Part shown: piece by piece, positions 11,916-23,988 of the stretch
Layout: each line of letters begins with the position of its first letter
Position numbering within the stretch: the first letter of the stretch is position 1
Assembly (NCBI GenBank): GCA_907165275.2
Contig: OU015669.1
Location: forward strand, 6,966,501 to 7,030,500
Length of the DNA stretch: 64,000 nucleotides
Reading direction: 5' to 3'
Source of the DNA: Zygaena filipendulae
Taxonomy: Eukaryota > Arthropoda > Insecta > Lepidoptera > Zygaenidae
Made by a program: the position numbers and the translations under genes
The notes under the pieces: generated by a model
Databases searched by the model: none
What the model was told of the DNA's origin: nothing
Seen by the model: only the letters and a program-made list of their open reading frames with translations

Positions 11916-12428
11916 TACACACCGGCAGAATTAGCGGAACATAAAAAGGCAGAGTATAGAAATAATTACGTATATATATTAAAACAAATTATTATCAGGC
12001 ATGAAGTAATAAACTAATATACATCTTTTAACATCGACTTTAAGAAGTTTTTAGTTAAATTTTATTAAAAATTATCAAAATTAAAAAAAATTAAAAAAAT
12101 CTGTAGTTTGTGAGAACACAGACAATGTTGCAAATAAAAGTTAAATCACGAAGGGGAAACACACGTTATTAATCGTTCATTTATTAAGTGTTAAAATCAC
12201 AGTAATCTTTAATTTGCAACATTATTTGTGTGCCCACAAATTAGAGAAAAAGTGTTTTTTTTATTATTATTTTAAATAAAATTTAATAATTTTATTACAA
12301 ACTTTTAAAGTGTTAAAAGATGTATATTAATTTATTACTTCACGTCTAATTATTATTTGTTTTAATATATATACGTAATTATTTCTATACTCTGCCTTTT
12401 TATGTTCCGCTAATTCTGCCGGTGTGTA
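11916..12428. mobile_element. 513-bp fold-back MITE with TA duplication
   Basis: The two ends are long inverted repeats: TACACACCGGCAGAATTAGC then GGAACATAAAAAGGCAGAG reads inward from both sides, with near-identity over about 115 bp. Weaker pairing continues to the centre near 12170, including a shared AATGTTGCAAAT word. TA flanks both ends (11914-11915 and 12429-12430). There is no coding sequence. Fold-back structure plus TA duplication fits a Tc1/mariner-dependent MITE, but I cannot name the family. Confidence 0.85.
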
Positions 12429-12430
12429 TA

Positions 12431-13343
12431 TAAACAAGAAAGTTATGGTATGCGGGCTACCACAAAAAGCCCCATACAATTACACAACATTACATTTCAT
12501 TGGGTGTACACCAAGTCTATATAGAGGGTGTAATTTGAACGAAGGATTTACTCAAGCCCTCAAATTCATGCTTTCATGTCATTAATAAAAAAAAAACAGT
12601 GATTAAAAACGTGAGCTTAGGCAGTTAAATGACTTATACATTTCGTTTGTCGGCGCATCAACGGCGATAGGACCAAAGGAAAGGGGTGTTGAATGATCCT
12701 TAGTATATGATCCGTTAGCGCTTCAGCAACTCGCGAGAAAACTTTTTCATGAATATATTTTTATTTAGATAATTTAATCAAAAATTTATGTTATTTTATG
12801 TTTTATATACATATTTGCGACGAGAATCGAATACTGAACAACATCCTCCTCCATCGCTTCCCTTGTTTATCTTTACCCCTTGTGTATTTGTTACAAATCT
12901 TGGCGACTGTACCTCCAAAGAATTTCTAGGTATTCAAATAATACCTAATTGTGCTTGTAATGCTTCGCTGGATCTAACCTTCACATAAATAAGTAAAACT
13001 AGTCTACCAACATTAGCCTCATACAAAAACTGGCCTTAATAACTTACAAAAACAACAATACCAGTATTAAAATTTAGTCATAACAATGGATGCAATCTCT
13101 CGTTATATTCGTAAATATAATAAAATTGTTACAACAGATGAGTTTGTATGTACGTTGAAAATAATATTACAGAAGAAATAATGCGGGGTCTAAAATCTCG
13201 AAACGATGATTTTTGGATCTGTATGTTTGTACTGGCATCACGCAAATACTACTGAAAGCATAAATTTTATCTAGAGCTCAATTAAATATCCCTCGTTTAA
13301 CCCTAACCTACAGAAAAGGACATAGGGTACTTTTATCCCAGAA
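12431..13343. other. AT-rich DNA, no feature seen
   Basis: No gene or clear repeat is recognised. A 66-codon frame at 12788-12988 matches no family I know. Confidence 0.45.
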
Positions 13344-13611
13344 TCTATATAATATATAAAAATCTATAAATACCTTTATATAAAAATGAATCCCTATTCT
13401 CTTGATCACGGCATCACGCGTGAATAGTCAGCCTAACAATTTGGAAAAAATGTCCAAACAGTTCGATCATTGCACTACTAACTAACTAGTTGGAATAAGC
13501 CACCAATTTTACTAATTCTTTTTTGTTGTGTTTGTTATTGTAAGGAGAAGAAGAATAAAAGAAGTTTGGAGTTCCGAAACTCACGCGGGTGAATCCGGGG
13601 GACACTGCTAG
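13344..13611 (+). mobile_element. Lep1-like element, subfamily B
   Basis: It starts TCTATATAATATATAAAAAT, contains ATCACGGCATCACGCGTGAA, then a GAAGAAGAATAAAAGAAG stretch and the cap GAGTTCCGAAACTCACGCGG, and ends CACTGCTAG. The same blocks occur in reverse in 28617-28830. The 3' CTAG end is intact. Confidence 0.75.
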
Positions 13612-14032
13612 TAAAATGAAAAAAAAAAAACCAAATTGACCGTTTCAACATGTCAAGTGTCCACCCGTAGCGTACATCGCTTGTCATATAGGTATTTCAA
13701 ATTACGATGCCATATGCAATGTATGTAATAAACGTTGCCGAGCCGACTGTGGGAGGGATAACATCTGGCGACGTGTTATTATTTAGTACGACACCAAACT
13801 AGGAGAGACGAGCCTACATAATGTAACGGTCGTTCTAATTTTAGGGTGTGAGATACATTTATGACGTTTTTAATGGTGTGGAAATTTAATAATTGGTTGT
13901 TGTTAAACTTAACTTTTCAAACGCCTACGCACAAATGTGACCGCGGCGACGTTGACAGATCTGTATGTACTATATCTTTATACATGCAGTGTGTAAGGTT
14001 AAACGAGAAACAATATTGTAGGAACGTTCTCA

Positions 14033-14262
14033 GGGCCCTTATTCTCTATGACCATAACACGCTGCGCTAAGATAAGACGCCGCAAAACTGTCTTTCCCTC
14101 GTAATCAAAGAAGTTTTATTGCAAAAAAATACATTCAAAACGTTTCTTATGGCATAAAGAATAATAATTTCTAATATATTGGCATCTAGAACGTTTGGAA
14201 ATGCGTTTTTGGGACGCGCGATCTGAGCAAGGAATGTTGTTGGTCGTAGTGAATAAGGGCCC
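14033..14262. mobile_element. 230-bp MITE with GGGCCCTTATTC inverted repeats
   Basis: The left end reads GGGCCCTTATTCTCTATGAC and the right end, reversed, reads GGGCCCTTATTCACTACGAC. A further AACA is shared inside both. No coding potential is visible, and no clear target duplication can be picked out. The GGG/CCC ends would suit a PIF/Harbinger-type element, but this is a guess. The 90-codon frame at 14067-14339 mostly lies in this repeat and is not a gene. Confidence 0.7.
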
Positions 14263-14552
14263 AGGGGTCGATTCTCATTCCAAATATCTAAAAAAAACGT
14301 ATCTATGTACGTCATAACTGTTTTTCTAATAAAATTCATTCATTTTCAATTCCAATCATCCACCCGCGTAAACCTGCGCTTTTGTTAAAAATTTTAATGT
14401 GATATAAGTCATAGGTGGTATTTTAACTCAGGATAAAATTCGTCCCAATTGCTAATAATATCTAAGAGTTTCCAATAATGTTTGGAAATTATTTGGGTAT
14501 TATCCTATTAGTTAGAAATTAAAATTTACAAACAAAATATTTTTTGTAATAA

Positions 14553-14751
14553 CTAGCTGTGCCCCGCGGTTTCACCCGAGTTAATTTCGGAGTTCCCGCG
14601 GGAATTCCGGGATAAAAAGTACCCTATGTCCTTCTCTGTACCCCGACAACGTGCATGCCAAATTTCATCCAAATCCGTTAAGCCGTTTTTGCGTGATTGA
14701 GTAACAAACATCCAAACATCCACACTTTCACATTCATAATATTAAGTAGGA
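14553..14751 (-). mobile_element. Lep1-like element, subfamily A, near-intact
   Basis: CTAGCTGTGCCCCGCGG at the left is followed by the conserved GAGTTCCCGCGGGAATTCCG, GTACCCTATGTCCTTCTCTG, ATGCCAAATTTCATCCAAAT and TTTTTGCGTGATTGAGTAAC. The right end TAATATTAAGTAGGA is the reverse of the canonical TCCTACTAATATTA start. This and the copies at 30787 and 56099 are the best preserved and can serve as the local reference. Confidence 0.85.
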
Positions 14752-16759
14752 TAATAATAATAAACTCTTTATTGAACACCACTTAAAATGAATAATACCT
14801 AAGTACGTTAATTTAGTTTAAAACTTTCAAAATTGTCCTTGTAACACTGATTCATGTATGTTATTGTTGCAGGTAAGCAATTTCTTCAAATTACTTCGAG
14901 ATTTGGAGACAGTAAGTAAGTAGATACCATGCAGATACGCAACGGAGAGCTTACTAATAAGACACGTATGTATGTATGTATATTGAAATTCGTAAAGCTT
15001 TTTAAACAATTACAAGACAGTGGACGTTTTCACTTGTATCACCCCTTCTGGGATATACAACCTTCGAGCTATCAGGCTTGAGTCCATTTTGGATTAAAAC
15101 GTGTGTAATGTTAAATAAAAGAATCGCTATTAATTCTGTCTCGTGTCCAATTACAATAATAATGAATCGACGCTACCGTCAGTTGGTTTTGAATATAGGC
15201 AGCACGTCACACCGACGCGTGACGCCGGCGCCAGCGCACCATAAAGACACGACACGTAACGAACGCGTGTCAAATTCGAGTGTCTCCTTACATAGTCAAT
15301 TAATTTTGTATAAAATTAAACTGTCATCTATACAAAGCAAAAACTTCTATAACAAAAATAAAATACGAAAGAATTTATTTTAGTACTTAGTTTGCAGTCA
15401 TATTTAGAAAGAGAAACGGACACTCTATAGAAGCAACATCAAAATGAAAGCTAAGGTTCTTGTGGTTTCCTATATATGTACCTAAAATGTGAATTCATAC
15501 TTTTGCAGTCTACATTCTATTGTACTCGCTTAACACTAAATACGTATCTTGCTTAGTATAACTGAAACTGTAAGCATTTGAAAAGCACTATGAAACGGGG
15601 CTCTACTATAGTTTCTTTAGGAGTGTTATTTTGATCTTACATTTAAACCTTGCACTGTTACCTCGAAATTACAATCGTCAAAATTTCGGTTTATGGTTTT
15701 AATACGATTTTTTAAGAAATGACGGTAAGGTTTCTGTATGTTGGGCCTCTAGTATCTAGTAAAAATGTTGCGGTGTAACACAAAGCCGGCTATATAAATT
15801 GTCGTTACAATGAGCGACAACGCTCGTTTTTCATTTGAAGCATTATCAAGATCCGCCCTGGGCGATAACCTCTCAGTAAAAATATTATGCATCATTCACA
15901 ATTTCGCTGTCGCTGTAAAACTCCATCAATCTTGTGTCCCATGTAGGTATTATCACAGCGAGACATACGCACAATCCGACGATTAAGTGCTGTATGTGTT
16001 TTCAATTGAAGAAAAAGTTGATGTGAAAGTTGTATGTAGGGTGTTTCAAGATTTCATTGTCGCTTTTATTATTGAAAGAATGGGTGATAAAATGATATTA
16101 TCGAGTTTTGATAAATCAAGTCGCATCGTAATTGCGGGCATTGTATGCAGATAGCGTATACTTTCGATACGTTATTGCAATGGCTTCCGAAGTTTAAATA
16201 GATAATGAGCATTTGAATACTTTCGCTCATAGCTGTCTCTATTAATAAGCTATACTATATGCATACTTATAATATTACGTTATATTGTCAAACCGCTCAT
16301 ATTTGGAATCGAAGTAGAATTTTACCAATTACGAAAGTAGATTGATTCTTTCCTTCTGAATCCGGATCTTAAGATGCAAATCCAATCGCTTTGCACCCGA
16401 TCTACAAGCACGCCGATGCGTTAATAACCACATAATTACAATTCACACGGTAGTAAATAGAGTAGATGCTGGTATCGCAACAAATCTGAAAGGGTCATCT
16501 AAGGATCCACGGAGACTTGACGGCAACTTTTTGATCACATATCACTTTTCAGCATCAACGCGTTGAGTCAAGAGTGTATACTTTTATCGTGCGTCAGAAC
16601 TAAAAAAAAACTAGAGGAACTGCCCTTATACTTACGGGAACCAGTAGCGCAAAAATTTCATTCTTCATAATGATACGACATTGAGGATACGGTTTTCGTC
16701 CCGCTGTCACCTTTATATTTAATGTCTAAACATTTTACGTGTGTTGAAATTTGGTGAAC
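14752..16759. other. Mostly unique DNA with a small GC-richer patch
   Basis: A GTATG-type microsatellite lies at 14966-14982. At 15205-15275 there is a CpG-richer patch (GACGCGTGACGCCGGCGCCA) inside a 101-codon frame (15078-15383, plus strand) that resembles no family known to me. No splice or promoter evidence accompanies it, so I do not call a gene. Confidence 0.35.
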
Positions 16760-17160
16760 CTACAATCTGGTGGAGTTCACGGCGTCCGACAGGATAAGGC
16801 GCGGGAGATTTTTGTCTAGCAATGAACGTCTGTCTGCTGACTAGTTGATGATATAGTGTGTGTAGTACATAAACCTGACAGCTACGCCATTTACGCGGGT
16901 TCGATCCCTGCATCAGAGTAAACATTTATGTAATGACCATTGGTGTTTACTCTGAAGCTGGATGTTTAAAATGTATCATATTTTTTTTACTCATTGAGAT
17001 AACAGCAAACCTAAAATCACGAAGACTTGTCCGAAATGCTAAGAGAAGACAAAAAATAATAAGTATATAAATATTATATTAGCTGTCTGGTATACGCATT
17101 AGTTTGGAACCAGACGCAATGTGATAATATCCAAACATTATAAAAATAGATGATGCCGGT
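16760..17160 (+). mobile_element. tRNA-headed SINE-like repeat
   Basis: A pol III B-box-like GGTTCGATCCC at 16899-16909 is followed by a body with GTGTTTACTCTGAAGCTGGA. The 3' part reads TATATAAATATTATATTAGC, then TGTCTGGTATACGC and TTTGGAACCAGACGC. The 3' part is repeated at 37007-37110. The arrangement (tRNA-like head, then a body, with a poorly conserved tail) is that of a lepidopteran SINE. Boundaries are approximate. Confidence 0.6.
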
Positions 17161-19146
17161 TAAATTTTTCTCACATTTTTTCTTTCTTTCTTTCTTTAGA
17201 TAAGCTCGTACAGTTCTCCGTCAGGTCGACGCTGGCCCTAACACTCACTAGGTTACACCATCGCCACCATCCAATGAGATGCTTTTATTGATATGCCCGA
17301 TATAATTGAATCTATCGTTCGTTGCGTATGCTTTTTACTGTGTTACAATTTTATTTTATGGTAATACTCATTGGGCTTTATCTTCTTTTTGTCTATGATT
17401 GTATGATCATTGCCCATTTGTAAAAGTCTTCTTCGGTTTCTCTTAGTTATCAACTTTCATACGTAGTATCGAGTTGCGACAAATATACTTATTTAGTTGT
17501 AGGCTTGTGGTTTGTGATTGCAGAGTTTGTATGCAAAGTTTTTCTCAAAATTGTTGACGGATACCAAAGAAGTCAGCTCGATACATTTATTATATATTTT
17601 TAATGCGCCTACATAAAAACCGGAAATTCACTGTCAAAAATTACTGTAATATACATAGTAAAATCTACTTTTTACATCAATATACCTACTAAATACCCGT
17701 GATACAAAATCAGTGACGCAAAAACGTTTACAAGAAAAAAAGGATCACTTTTATAAATCTATGAAAAATCTGCAGTTTTTTTCAATTTATACCTACAGTT
17801 TTTTGAAGACGTTTTTATGTCGTAGGAAAATTAAAATTTGAAGCGAATAGCTTCGATGCCACGTTTTTAAATGACATTTCTATGGAACTGTCAATCTAAG
17901 TATAACATAAAAAAAATCAATATCAATGACTTTTAACAAATTTTTAACCGACACATAAAATAATTACGTAACCAACGCCTTTTAAAAGTGTTCTGAACTT
18001 CTGCATTTAATGTTACTTTAGTATGATTATTATTTAATTAAATAGCTATGTATGTAGCTGGCTGTTATCATCTTTACAATATATAAATGCTATTATATAT
18101 ATATTTTTTTTACTTATTGGGTAAAATAGAAGAATTATAATACAAAGTACCCATTGTTTCACTTTTACAATTTATTTTGACGATGGAAGCTAGTCTCACA
18201 TTGTGTAGATAATTTTTTTAGATATTGGCTACTTACTTTGTTTACAAAGATTTGGTAAAGGCATGCTGGTTTCTCTTTGGTAATTTGTTTAATTTTTTTT
18301 TTAAAGAACTGCTTTAAACAAGTTAGCTAATCTACCAAAAAGCTTCTCGGTAATTAGGCTACCTAGGTATCTAGTTTTTGTTTCAATGCATTGATTTATT
18401 TTTAAATGTAACAATATTAGACGAGATGGATTTTAATACACAAAAATCATGCTTTTTAATGTGTCTGGGAATAAATAAATTCAAAATTTTAAAGTTTGAA
18501 TTTTAAATTTTAAGTATCCAGTATACATTATTTAAAAGTTTTAGATATAGGAGGGGATATAGGAGGATAAAGTTTTAGATATTATGTATTTTTTTTTCTA
18601 TAATTTTTTGGTTACAATCAAAAACATGGCGGTTTTGCGATCATAATATGCATGTTTTGAAACCTAAAATATCTAGCAATCAACCAAAATAACATACTTC
18701 AAAAGTTGAGGCTGCCTAAACATGATTAATTAATCACAAAATCGCTATTTTTGTGATTGAAACTGAAATATGATAGCAACAAAAGTTACATAATTGCCCT
18801 GCTGATGTGTCTTTGTTAGCATATCTTGTTTTTATGTCATTATTTAAATTGAGTTATTTACAACTTCCAAGTCTTGTAAAAATGAAGGTTGCGTAATGTA
18901 CCTACTACATAAGGATCTGTTTTGAACGGATGCTAGACCTACTGTGATTAAAAAGCTATTATCAAAAAATAGCTCATTAAGTTACGTCAGTGAATAATGA
19001 AATATTTATGTATTTAGTAACATTGTTACTTTATATGGAGTTTAAAGACATAAAATTTTATAGCTGTATCGTTGCTAATCATTTCATTTGTATGACACAA
19101 AAATTTACTGGTTTATTTTGATTATTGCTTCATCTTTTATTTTATA
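17161..19146. other. AT-rich DNA with simple repeats
   Basis: A (TTTC)n microsatellite occupies 17181-17197. A short direct duplication of GATATAGGAGG occurs within 18543-18566. No gene is recognised. Confidence 0.45.
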
Positions 19147-19452
19147 CCAGCTGTGCTCCGCGGTTTCACCCGCGTGAGTTTCGGAATTCCCGCAGGAACT
19201 ATTTTTTTTTTCAGAATAAAAGTAGCCTAAGTTACTTCCTTATAACATCAGCTACCTGCCAGTGAAAGTCCCATAAAATCGGTTCAACCGTTTCCGAGAT
19301 TAGCCGGAACAAACAGACAGACAGAGAGAGAAAAAATTAAAAAATTGTTTTTTTTTTTATGTAAGTACCGTTTATACTTTCATATGCATTTAGTGTAAAG
19401 TTGTTAATTTGGAATTACAAACAGACACTTCAATTTTATTTATATGTATAGA
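19147..19452 (-). mobile_element. Lep1-like element, subfamily B
   Basis: It starts with a mutated end (CCAGCTGTGCTCCGCGG), keeps TTTCACCCGCGTGAGTTTCG and CAGTGAAAGTCCC, then has CAGACAGACAGAGAGAG at about 19313-19329, and ends TATATGTATAGA, the reverse of the subfamily-B start. Subfamily-B internal words match the copies at 763 and 34617. Confidence 0.72.
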
Positions 19453-19559
19453 TAATTAGTTTTTGTTCAATTTTGTTGCAAACAAGACTAAAGCTATTCG
19501 AATAATTAATTAAAGTTACAACTAGTAACCGTTTATCTAAAACGGGACTATGAAAGAGG

Positions 19560-19805
19560 CAAAAGAAGTGCGCAGAGGGCCAATTCTGTTCACGCAAAAC
19601 ATAAAACCGCACCACTCCTGTTGGTGTTGGCTCGGCCGATTGGCTTGAAGTGAGTAAGTACGCTAATATCGATGTATCTGGGGAGAATTAATGGGCATAG
19701 AACTGCATTCAGCGCTTGTAGAGTGATGCAGTTACAAGGGTGGGGAACCCCCTTACTACGTCTCTCGCCGGCGTAATTAATTAATTTCGCGCCACTCATG
19801 CACAT
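19560..19805 (+). repeat. Dispersed repeat of unknown class, copy 2
   Basis: It carries CAGAGGGCCAATTCTGTTCA and GCAAAACATAAAACC in the same order as the minus strand of 2185-2390. Another shared region is the AATATCGATGTATC / ATATATCGATAC segment. The overlapping 71-codon minus-strand frame is not a gene. The element class is unknown. Confidence 0.45.
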
Positions 19806-21359
19806 TCAATTGTTTTTGTGTTTCAATTTAGAACGGAATTTTGAATGAAACTAAACTCTCTATGTTTAATATCTCTATAATAATATTGTGATTACTATTA
19901 TAAGGCAAGTGTAAGCTTATGTCACTCAAGTTACGATAAAACTGAAAAAGTTGTCTCTTCTATTCTATATATCTATCTATTCTATTAATTTTTTTCAATG
20001 AACATTTTAACGGATTTTGCATTCTATTTTTAAAATCGTCTACCACACAAGCACGATGATTGACCCAATTTCCTTTCCTCCACGGTTGGTTCGAACTTCA
20101 ACGAATAATAAACATGTGAAAATAACTTTGCTTTATTTTTAAAACAAAGAAATACCTCTTCGGTGGTTGACATAGTTCTTAAATTGATTGAAATTGATCT
20201 CTTACTTTGTTTTTACAAAAAATAAGTGAATAAAGTTTACTAGAGTTTTCTAAATTAATCCAAGTTATATTTAGTGTGAAAAACTTTTTTTGTTTTTGTT
20301 TTCCAGTCATCATTCAAACAACACATTCTAAGTAGACAGTGATGTAAAAATAAATTTAAATCTAGAGCATGGCTTTCTTACTGTTCGAAATATAAAAATA
20401 CTAGCTGTTGGTTGCCCCGTATCCAATAAAACCAATCTTGCATTTTTTTTTTATAAATTCAAAGTCTGTTCTTAAAAACAGATTTTTTCCATCAACGCTC
20501 ATCTTCTAGTTGACGCTCCTGGACTTGACTAGGAAAAAAAGTTATCTATATTACTTCAAAATTAAATACTCGTGGAACCAAAACTGACACCTTCGTGTAT
20601 TGTTTTGAAATAATACTATGATTAAAGTCGTAGCATCATCAAGTACTTAAGCACTATAGAATAATAATTGTAAGTTCCGTTCATTATTGTGGATAGTTGA
20701 TCGCATTAAAAGCAATCGGTGATCTTTTATTAGAAAAAAGTAGGGCGTGTCATAAATTAAAGCAACGCGTTGAGTGTGACTTCTTTATTTTTAAGGAGCC
20801 CAAGGTCGCTGGAAGTGTTCCAGATTGTTTACTTGTAATTTCACGGGTTGTGTTTGGAGTCTTTTTATTTTTATTTTTACTCACAAATTTTTATAAGTCT
20901 GCTGATGGGATTTCGATTAATTCAATACAGTATTATTAGAGTAAACGTAATGAATTTATTTTTAATTCCACAAGTCAAATTTACGAAAACATCCTTTATT
21001 AATTAAATTAAAGTGTACGGTAATTATTTGGACACAGATCATAAATTACCTTATTTAGTCTTAGATACTAAGTATGGACAAAAAATTTTGGAAAAAAACC
21101 TATAGATATAGGTATTGGTATAATTAGCTGTATCAGATCAAATAAGACGATGAGCCACAACTTCCACAAGCGATTCTAAACATCCTCAATATCATACCAC
21201 TTTCTACAAGAATGTTGGCATATTAAAAGTAGGGAAATCTCCTAAGTTCCGTTCATGCGATTATAAAATGTAGGTTATATTTTATACTTGCCTTTTATGA
21301 AACACTAGATTTTGCCAGCGGTTTTACCCTCTACTGATTTCCAAGCAATTTATTCTTAG
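19806..21359. other. AT-rich DNA with one Lep1-like scrap
   Basis: At about 20400-20416 the words CTAGCTGTTGGTTGCCCC look like a decayed Lep1 cap, but no other part of the element follows. An 80-codon frame at 20697-20939 has no recognised domain. Confidence 0.4.
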
Positions 21360-21553
21360 TGGCCACATCTAAGAATAAAATTGACCAATTCCTGATTGAA
21401 CTGATCGAACTGATTGTTACAAGTACTTTTTGATTGTAGTTGTCAAGTCGCCAAAGACCAAATTCGATAGTTCATGATGTGACCGACCCTTTCGTGAAAT
21501 ACCACCATGTCATGAAATGACCGGCCACATCAATTGACCAATTCTTATGGCCA
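21360..21553. mobile_element. 194-bp MITE-like element with TGGCCA ends
   Basis: The left end reads TGGCCACATCTAAGAATAAA then ATTGACCAATTC; the right end, reversed, reads TGGCCATAAGAATTGGTCAA. The ends match imperfectly as inverted repeats with small gaps. An internal GTCATGAAATGACCGG also pairs with itself. No target duplication is clear. Confidence 0.42.
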
Positions 21554-23461
21554 CGACATATCCACAGAGAAACACTACTAGCGCATTTTAAGGTTTCCAA
21601 TTTTTTTATAGATGTTACGAATAAACCTCAATAAATTTCAACTATCCATCAATCATATAGGTACAGTGCCCCAGTGTGTAGCATTTGTCAGTTGTGAAAT
21701 TAATTTCACACTCGAACTCTGCCCTATAAGTACCATCGAAACGTATAAGCTTGTCTTATTATCAGGTGTACTTGTCGAATTTATCTGCGCACTAATCTCT
21801 CGACAGTGTTACGCTGCGGTTACATACGCTTTCACTGTTTTAACCACAGAACAGATAGAAGCGGCATCACCTCAGAAATGATGACAACTCGGGTCGCCGG
21901 CTGATCTACAAAAAAAACTAATCATCACGCACATAAACCTTTATTAACGTTAAACGAAATGTACAATATAAAAACGTCATTCGATTGGGCATTTAAGTTC
22001 CAAATTCGAAGTTGACATTGTGTCGAATACTGTAGAAAATAATATATTTGAGATGCCAGCAAAGAAAGTTTTGTGATAGTATGAGCATTTGTCCATATTT
22101 TCTTTGCGAGCGTGGCTCGCCTACATTACCTTCCTAGTTGATACTGTATTCTTTTGTCTGTGGTGTTAACACTAACATTACTTAGAGCCTGATTGCAACG
22201 TATTTTGATTGATTTTTCTTGATTGCTTGTCTTCACTTTATGATGATCGATCGGACGTGTTATACCGAATCGAAGTGGTAAATCATTTGGTACTTTAATT
22301 TGATGTCTATTCGAAGTTAAGATTGATGTCTTTTCGATTTTTTGGTTATTTAAATTTTGATGGCCTTCGGGGGTGTGTTATGTAAAATTCGGTACTTCAT
22401 GTATGAGCGGTCACTATATCTGTTGTGGATCAGTACCAAGGTACGCATGGTAAAGCCCGGTGCCCGCTAGCGGGATGGAATAGCAGGAATTTTTTTGTTG
22501 AAGAAATGCAGTAATATACTTTAATACCAAGGCAAGTAATAGAACATTATTAAATTATTTCCATATTATACTATTTACGTATTTGCTAGATGATGTTTTA
22601 GATTACCACATCGATAATACTATGTTTTCCATTGTATAAAGTCATTAGAATACAAAAGGAAGAATTACAATATTACATAACGCATTGTGCATAAACACAT
22701 AATTTCGATAGAACTTTCCTCGTATAAAGTGTCTGTTTTGTTCCCATGCATGCAGTAAGTGAATCTTGTTCTCGGATAGTATGGTAGCCGATGACACCTA
22801 AAATCATATCTCTTTAAAAGTGACCGTTTTTGCCAATTCATTCTAATCGATTGCCTACTGTGTATTTTTTAAACGTGTTGACTCATAGACACTTATCAAT
22901 TCATATTAAATTGGCTGTGGGGGCTTCCAAAATAAGCCACTTTTTGTTTCCAAAAAGTAACTAGTGAACAAAAAAGTAAGTATAGTAGGTGTGGCTTTTA
23001 AATGTCGCAAACATTTTGATTTCTCATATCAAGTTAAGGAATTTCATTTCTGCTGTTGAAAAGTGCAAATTAACTCTTACAAGTCCGTTTGAAAGCAGAA
23101 CTAATCGAAAATCCCACAATGGCACCTAATTTGTATGATATTTAAGCTTTGAAGTGTTATGTCATTTATCCAAAGCATTTCATATTTAATTTCATCTTAC
23201 GATTGATTTTAAAACTCTTTACTTGCTTGTATGAAAAGAATTTAAATGCATTAGAACTTGTGAAGTTTTATTTTAAAGGCCGACGTTGCCTACTTTGGCT
23301 AGTTTTCTTACGCAATTACTTATACAAGGCATGCTAAATTATATTCAGATACATTAAAGCTCCAATTTGAATTGGTTATAAAATTTCATTTTTGCAATTT
23401 CATTTGTAAATGAGAATCTATTGCGTTGTGTTCCAGAGTCTTTTATTTATTTGGACTGTCT
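21554..23461. other. AT-rich DNA, one GC palindrome
   Basis: A perfect 12-bp palindrome, CCCGCTAGCGGG, lies at 22463-22474. Frames of 60-90 codons at 21612-21881 and 23149-23337 have no recognised domain. Confidence 0.4.
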
Positions 23462-23590
23462 ATTTACTACCATATTTTCACCCCCGTGGGTTTCAGGAAT
23501 CCCTCGAGAACACTAAAATGTATCCTATTTCACTCAGGGATACTGTAGCCTCCTATCAGTGAACAAAATGTTCCGGAGATTATATGTATA
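23462..23590 (-). mobile_element. Lep1-like fragment
   Basis: Decayed cap TTTTCACCCCCGTGGGTTTC, followed by CACTCAGGGATACTGTAGCC, which matches the 2648-2860 and 5172-5471 copies in reverse. Both ends are lost. Confidence 0.5.
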
Positions 23591-23669
23591 TTGTATACAC
23601 ACACCATGTAATCCACTAAAAATTTTATTAAAAATATTGATAGGCTCTCGTCATAAATCATAGTACCTA

Positions 23670-23988
23670 ATGTTGACTAATTTTTATTTTTTAGTCCGTC
23701 TTGTAGATTATTAAAAAATATTGGACACGTATTTTTTCTTTTTTTACGTAATCAAAAAATAACGGCGATATATTGAGTTGAAATTTCTCGTGACGTCACT
23801 ATTCTGTCAGTTTGTATGGCGGTTTTGCGGTTAGTGATGTCACGACCTCCTCATCCTAAACTTTAATGCGCTTTATCTCTGTATATTTTAATTTATTTAG
23901 AAAAGCAAAAAATACGTGTCTATTGCTTTTTTATTTTCTAATTGACGGACTAATTAGAATTTTGATTTTCAATAGTAGTCAAAATCCC
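23670..23988 (+). mobile_element. TGACGTCA-bearing MITE, copy 1
   Basis: It begins TGTTGACTAATTTTTATTTT, then TAGTCCGTCTTGTAG and GGACACGTATTTTTTC. It ends with the reverse of those words (TACGTGTCTATTGC, GACGGACTAA, TAGTAGTCAAAATCCC). The centre holds one intact palindrome, GTGACGTCAC, and a mutated second one, GTGATGTCAC. It is nearly identical to 36066-36392 along its length. Non-coding; superfamily unassigned. Confidence 0.8.

Noticed and set aside
15785..15830. TATA-box promoter (CTATATAAATTG)
   Set aside because: TATA-like words are expected by chance in such AT-rich DNA, and no initiator or gene follows.
16840..16925. Functional tRNA gene suggested by GGTTCGATCCC
   Set aside because: No matching acceptor and anticodon stems can be drawn, and the body downstream is a SINE; another copy of the body exists at 37 kb.
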